43,093 nt of DNA from an uncultured Acidimicrobiales bacterium (lineage in GTDB: Bacteria > Actinomycetota > Acidimicrobiia > Acidimicrobiales > SHLQ01), in the NCBI GenBank assembly GCA_938038815.1, contig CALHTF010000031.1:1-43093 (forward strand). The letters run 5' to 3'. Below, in pieces: positions 39,616 to 43,093 of the stretch; within the stretch, counting starts at the first letter, position 1, and each line of letters opens with the position of its first letter. The notes beneath the pieces were generated by a model that saw nothing but the letters and a program-made list of their open reading frames with translations, was not told the origin of the DNA and ran no database searches. A program made the translations under genes and the position numbers.

Positions 39616-40428
39616 TCAAGCGCGATCAGAAACTTCGTGGCGGTCGAGATTTCGCTTTTCCCACAGATACAACCCGCCGGTGACCAGCGCGATGATGGCC
39701 AGCAGACCAGCGGCGAAGGGTGCGGCGCTGGTGGCTTCGGGGGCGACGGGCAGCCAAGCGACCTCAAGGTTGGCCGGTTCGGCTCCTTCGAGGCGCCATA
39801 CGAGTCGGTTGCCGTCGATCTCGTCGGCGTTGTGCGACAGGATCTGCCCTCGGACTTCGAAGGCGGCTACAAAGACCATCGGGTCGGGATCGACCCCTTT
39901 CTCTCGGGCCCATTCGAGTACCGCTTGGCGGTCGGCGACGCTCGGGGTTGAGGTCAGAGCGAAGGACCCGTCGTCGGCCTCGGTGATGTCGATCTCATGC
40001 CACAACATCGACGGCACCCGTCCGGTCTCGAGGCCGGTGCGGCCCAACGTTTCGAGGTCGTCGAGTTCGGTGAGCGGTTTGGTGATGGTGAAGCCGGTAC
40101 GGGCGGCTCGAATTTCGCTGAACGCCACCCGGTCGTTCAACACGTACCCGGAGGTGTCGAACGCTTCGTCGATCGTGACGCCGAGTTGTTGGCGACTGAT
40201 CGGCGCGTTGGTGGCGTTTGCGGCGCCAATTTCGCTGGCCTGCTCGGGGTCGTTCGGGTCGTAGCTCCAGTCGATGATTAACGACCCGGACCCGGTCTCG
40301 TTGATCACGAGCGTTTCGGTGACCGTTTCGCACGCCGAAAGCACCAAGGCCAACAGCACGAGCACGCCGACCCGCCAGCGGCGAGTCGGGGCTGGGGGTG
40401 TTGAGGAAGCGGTGGGCTGACGGGTCAT
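39616..40428 (-). CDS. Membrane-spanning lipoprotein, LppM-like
   Basis: A 270-aa envelope protein. It begins with a signal segment and lipobox (VLSAC; cysteine near residue 33), then a beta-rich exterior domain starting ETVTETLVINETGSG, and ends with one transmembrane helix (about 230-252: FAAGLLAIIALVTGGLYLW) and a basic cytoplasmic tail. This layout fits the LppM (DUF3153) family of actinobacterial surface lipoproteins, but I make that link from layout and the opening strands only. It is the last gene of a coupled operon: its ATG overlaps the TGA of the hydrolase-like gene (ATGA). Confidence 0.6.
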   Translation of the reverse strand: MTRQPTASSTPPAPTRRWRVGVLVLLALVLSACETVTETLVINETGSGSLIIDWSYDPNDPEQASEIGAANATNAPISRQQLGVTIDEAFDTSGYVLNDRVAFSEIRAARTGFTITKPLTELDDLETLGRTGLETGRVPSMLWHEIDITEADDGSFALTSTPSVADRQAVLEWAREKGVDPDPMVFVAAFEVRGQILSHNADEIDGNRLVWRLEGAEPANLEVAWLPVAPEATSAAPFAAGLLAIIALVTGGLYLWEKRNLDRHEVSDRA

Positions 40429-41234
40429 GAGCAGCAGAGATACTGCCACAACGCGATGTATCGGCGGTTTTGCCAGTCGTTTCTTTCGTTGAATCCGTCG
40501 ACCAGCGCCAGCTCGGAAACAAACCGGTTGCCGGTGGTGATCTCGTTCAGGTCGGCATCGGAGGTGAGGGTAGTGGTCGCCTCATCGACCCCGGCGGCGG
40601 TCCAAATCGCGGGTTGCACATCGGGTTGATCGTCGGCATGACCGAAGGCAAACCGGCTGGGATCGATCGGCTGGACCGCCGGAGCGGTTGTAGGGCCCGA
40701 CAACAACACCGTTCGGGCCACGTCGTGGGTGTCGGCGATGGCGAGAGCCACGTCGGCGCCGTCGCGGTTGCCCGAGATAATCACCCTCGACCAATCGACG
40801 GTGCCATCGCTGCCAAAGCTGTCCCAGCCATCGGCCGGGGCGGTGTCGGCCAGGTGACCAATCAACCCCGCGAGCTGCGTTTCGGCGGACTGTCGAGGGT
40901 CGAAACCGTCGACCGGTTCGGTCGGGTTGTAGGCCAACACCACGACCCGGGCGCCCGCGTTGGCCATTGCGCCCCACACCGGATCGGCGGCTACCGGGGT
41001 GGTCCCGCGCTGGGGGAGGTGCACGTAGATGCGTTGGGCGGGCTCGGCTTCGAGGTCGACCGGGGTGATCACCAAGTGTCGGCCGTCGAGCGGATTGGCC
41101 GAGTTCGACACGGTGTCGGGGGCAACGATCGTGAGCAGCACCGCCGATCGCTCGGGCGGGGTCGACGCCCCACCGCACGCCGAAGCGATCAACCCAAACG
41201 CGACGATGATGCACCGCCACAAACCGCGACTCAT
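40425..41234 (-). CDS. Lipoprotein with alpha/beta-hydrolase-like domain lacking the nucleophile
   Basis: A 269-aa exported lipoprotein with a lipobox (IASAC; cysteine near 20). The rest looks like an alpha/beta hydrolase: RIYVHLP, a GARVVVLAYNP strand, then RVIISGNRDGADVALAIA where a GxSxG elbow is expected, followed by TVLLSGPT. The elbow reads GNRDG, with Arg where serine belongs, so classical serine catalysis is unlikely. It may be a binding protein or a pseudo-enzyme. The end is unusual, with two adjacent cysteines (YLCCS). Its ATG overlaps the stop of the metallo-beta-lactamase gene by 4 nt. Confidence 0.6.
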   Translation of the reverse strand: MSRGLWRCIIVAFGLIASACGGASTPPERSAVLLTIVAPDTVSNSANPLDGRHLVITPVDLEAEPAQRIYVHLPQRGTTPVAADPVWGAMANAGARVVVLAYNPTEPVDGFDPRQSAETQLAGLIGHLADTAPADGWDSFGSDGTVDWSRVIISGNRDGADVALAIADTHDVARTVLLSGPTTAPAVQPIDPSRFAFGHADDQPDVQPAIWTAAGVDEATTTLTSDADLNEITTGNRFVSELALVDGFNERNDWQNRRYIALWQYLCCS

Positions 41235-42199
41235 GGGCGGGTGAACACCGGGGCTTCCTCGCCGAGATCGGTACGGGTAACCCGGGCCTGTCGCTCGAGC
41301 AGAACCAGGTGCGACTCGACCGACCGGGCCGCTGGTTTGTGCAACTTTTTGTCCACGTCGGCGTACATGACCGCAACCAGGTCGGCGATGGTTTTAGGTT
41401 CGGGGCCCAACAGATCGACGATCTGTTGTTCGCGGCCCAGCCGATGAGCGATCAGCGCTTCGACGAACGCTCGAGGATCCTCGATCGCTGGTCCGTGGGT
41501 CGGGTAGTACACCTCGTCGTCGCGGTCGAGAAGCAGACGCAGGCTGTCGAGGTAGTGGCCCATGTCGCCATCGGGAGGCGGAATGATCGTGGTCGACCAC
41601 CCCATCACGTGGTCGCCGCTGAAGAGCGACTTGGATTCGCGGTGCGCGAAACACAGGTGGTTCGAAATATGCCCCGGGGTATACAGCGCTTCGAACGTGA
41701 ATCCGTCGCCGGCGATCACCTCGCCATGGGCCACCCGAACATCGGGTTCGAACTCGGTGTCAGGCCGATGCATCTCCGGATCGTCTTCGGGTTCGTCGTC
41801 TTCGGGTTCGGTGTCGTCGGCCCGGTCCTGACGATCGGCCGCCGATTCGTCCTCAGCGTTGGGCGGGTGGGGCCCAAATCCGTAGGTGGTCGCACCGGTA
41901 GCCGCCTTGATGGCTGCGGTGGAAGGGGAGTGGTCGCCGTGGGTATGGGTGACGAGCAGGTGGGTGACCGTCTGGCTCTCGACCGCGCGCAGCACCGCCT
42001 CGACATGGGCGTCGATCCGGGGTCCGCAGTCGATGATGGCGACCCGGTCGGTGCCGACGATGTAGGTGCCGGTTCCGAGATAGGTGAACTTGCTCGGGTT
42101 CTTCGCCACCACCCGGCGAATGCCCGGTGCTACCTCGACCGCTTCGCCGTAACGAGGGTCGAGGTCGGTCACAAACTTGGGTGCGGAGCTACCAGCCAT
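41231..42199 (-). CDS. Metallo-beta-lactamase-fold hydrolase with acidic insertion
   Basis: A 322-aa cytoplasmic hydrolase of the MBL fold. Metal ligands are seen in THTHGDH (about 107-113), TPGHISNH, FSGDHVMGW and YPTHGP, all intact, so it should bind two zinc ions. A C-terminal helical domain of about 75 residues follows, as in LACTB2-like and related hydrolases. An unusual acidic insert (about 135-165, rich in Asp/Glu and Pro) lies between strands after the HxHxDH motif. LACTB2-like enzymes are ribonucleases, but a thioester or other ester is also possible. ATG at 42199 is the first gene of a three-gene coupled operon with two lipoproteins. Confidence 0.82.
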   Translation of the reverse strand: MAGSSAPKFVTDLDPRYGEAVEVAPGIRRVVAKNPSKFTYLGTGTYIVGTDRVAIIDCGPRIDAHVEAVLRAVESQTVTHLLVTHTHGDHSPSTAAIKAATGATTYGFGPHPPNAEDESAADRQDRADDTEPEDDEPEDDPEMHRPDTEFEPDVRVAHGEVIAGDGFTFEALYTPGHISNHLCFAHRESKSLFSGDHVMGWSTTIIPPPDGDMGHYLDSLRLLLDRDDEVYYPTHGPAIEDPRAFVEALIAHRLGREQQIVDLLGPEPKTIADLVAVMYADVDKKLHKPAARSVESHLVLLERQARVTRTDLGEEAPVFTRP

Positions 42200-42271
42200 T
42201 GCGTAGTGGTCTACCAGACCGGCCTCCGAATGCCGATCACGCTCAAGGTTGGCGGGGCGAATGTCGTTTCT

Positions 42272-43072
42272 ATGTGGGTGACCACCGCGGTTCCCCAGCC
42301 GCTCGATGAAGCCTTCGAGCAACCACCTAGTGGCGATACCGGTCAGGTCGCGCCCGAAGACGTCAACCAACTGCTCGGGATCGAACGACCGGTTGCTTGG
42401 GGCCTGTTCGATGCCTTGGTCGGGTTTCCGATCGTTGTCATCTTCACCCTCAGTGCCGTCATGCTGATCGACACCGTGCTGGCGAGTCACGAGAACCTTT
42501 CCTTTGCGGTGAGCACCGTCGCGTTCCAAGCGATCGTGCTCGCATGGCCGATAGCGGTGAGTATCTCGAAGGGCCATGGCCCTCGGCGCGACTTTGGGCT
42601 GCGAATGGAAGGTCTGTCGGACTTCATCGCCGCGGTGGTTTTGGGACTCGCATTGATCATGCTCGCTGGGTTGGTTGGTGGTCTGGCCAGCTGGGCGGTC
42701 GAGCTTCAGAACGGCGATGAGGCCTCGAACACCAGCGCGCTCGTGGAGGCCAAAGGCACGATCTGGTTGTGGCCGCTGATCTTTTCGACCGTCATCGGAG
42801 CGCCGATCGCCGAAGAGCTGTTTTTCCGAGGGCTGCTCCTCGACGCGATCAAGAAGCGGTTTGGTTCGATCCTGGCGGTGATCGGCTCGACTATTGCCTT
42901 TACGGTTTCGCACTATTCGGATTCGACGTGGCGGGGGTCGGTCGTGCTGTTCGCAGTGATCGGGGCCATCGGCTTGTGCCTCGGCGCCTACCGGGTCAGA
43001 ACCGGTCGAGTGCTTCCGGCGATGATCGCCCACGGCGTTTTCAACGGACTCGTCGTTCTCGCCACGTTGTAA
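42272..43072 (+). CDS. CPBP-family intramembrane metalloprotease
   Basis: A 266-aa membrane protein with about seven or eight transmembrane helices. The CPBP (Abi/Rce1-like) motifs are present: EELFFRG at 181-187 (motif 1 EExxxR), His214 in VSHYS (motif 2) and HGVFN at 254-258 (motif 3). Relatives cleave prenylated proteins or anti-sigma factors, or protect bacteriocin producers; the substrate here is unknown. A hydrophilic N-terminus of about 40 residues precedes the first helix. The start is unsure: ATG 42272 is used, GTG 42278 and ATG 42230 are in frame, and there is no ribosome site or clear -10. It is divergent from the MBL gene with about 72 nt between starts. Confidence 0.82.
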   Translation: MWVTTAVPQPLDEAFEQPPSGDTGQVAPEDVNQLLGIERPVAWGLFDALVGFPIVVIFTLSAVMLIDTVLASHENLSFAVSTVAFQAIVLAWPIAVSISKGHGPRRDFGLRMEGLSDFIAAVVLGLALIMLAGLVGGLASWAVELQNGDEASNTSALVEAKGTIWLWPLIFSTVIGAPIAEELFFRGLLLDAIKKRFGSILAVIGSTIAFTVSHYSDSTWRGSVVLFAVIGAIGLCLGAYRVRTGRVLPAMIAHGVFNGLVVLATL

Positions 43073-43093
43073 CGATCGGCGCAATCGACTTCG

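Noticed and set aside
41231..43084. 617-aa minus-strand frame extending the metallo-beta-lactamase protein upstream
   Set aside because: The extra 295 residues are the antisense shadow of the CPBP gene, rich in Arg/His/Gln/Asp. The MBL protein starts naturally at ATG 42199.

Overview
The window is 43 kb of high-GC, densely packed bacterial DNA that reads as chromosome of an actinobacterium. A fused oleBC gene, many GTG starts, a recurrent leaderless promoter pattern (TA[G/C]NNT about 6 nt before the start codon), a KstR-like regulator and an IpdF-like steroid-pathway reductase all point that way. I would guess class Acidimicrobiia, from general likeness only. I see no tRNA, rRNA, CRISPR array, insertion sequence, integrase or phage gene, and no obvious composition break.

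Layout. 1-1.8 kb: the 3' end of methionine aminopeptidase, a histidine phosphatase abutting it, and a small helix-hairpin-helix protein. 1.8-6.4 kb (minus): a complete ole operon (oleA, fused oleBC, oleD) for head-to-head long-chain olefin synthesis, with translationally coupled genes and a perfect dyad upstream. 6.6-14.8 kb: HAD phosphatase, RNB ribonuclease, secreted DUF3048 protein, HtpX protease, a proline-rich unknown, MutM and an unknown 436-aa protein. 14.8-19.4 kb (minus): a coupled HEAT-repeat / processive GT2 glycosyltransferase / BcsB-like operon, probably making an exported glycan. 19.6-21.7 kb: several unknown proteins, including a likely 48-aa gene. 21.8-30.6 kb: SDR, ribokinase-like kinase, a 1054-aa membrane-anchored coiled-coil protein ending in a helix-hairpin-helix, a cyclic-nucleotide-binding-domain protein, a cyclase-family hydrolase, an SH3b lipoprotein and a 2-hydroxyacid dehydrogenase. 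30.7-33.5 kb: a KstR-like TetR regulator convergent with and overlapping a PAS-GGDEF-EAL protein. 33.7-36.6 kb (minus): CotH-kinase lipoprotein, DUF4956 membrane protein and VTC-type polyphosphate polymerase domain, the best candidate for a poorly described system. 36.7-38.4 kb: two SDRs, the second very like IpdF. 38.4-39.6 kb: hisE-hisG. 39.6-42.2 kb (minus): metallo-beta-lactamase hydrolase and two membrane-attached lipoproteins in a coupled operon. 42.3 kb to the end: a CPBP-family intramembrane protease.

Themes. Genes in operons often overlap by 4 nt (ATGA, GTGA or TTGA), and two convergent pairs share palindromic stop tetramers (TTAA, CTAG). At least ten genes carry the leaderless -10 signature, which I used to choose starts. 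Several envelope modules sit within one window: the ole pathway, the GT2/BcsB-like synthase, CotH/DUF4956/VTC, an SH3b lipoprotein, HtpX and CPBP proteases. The functions given are inferred from motifs read by eye and from recalled family knowledge; no database search was possible.
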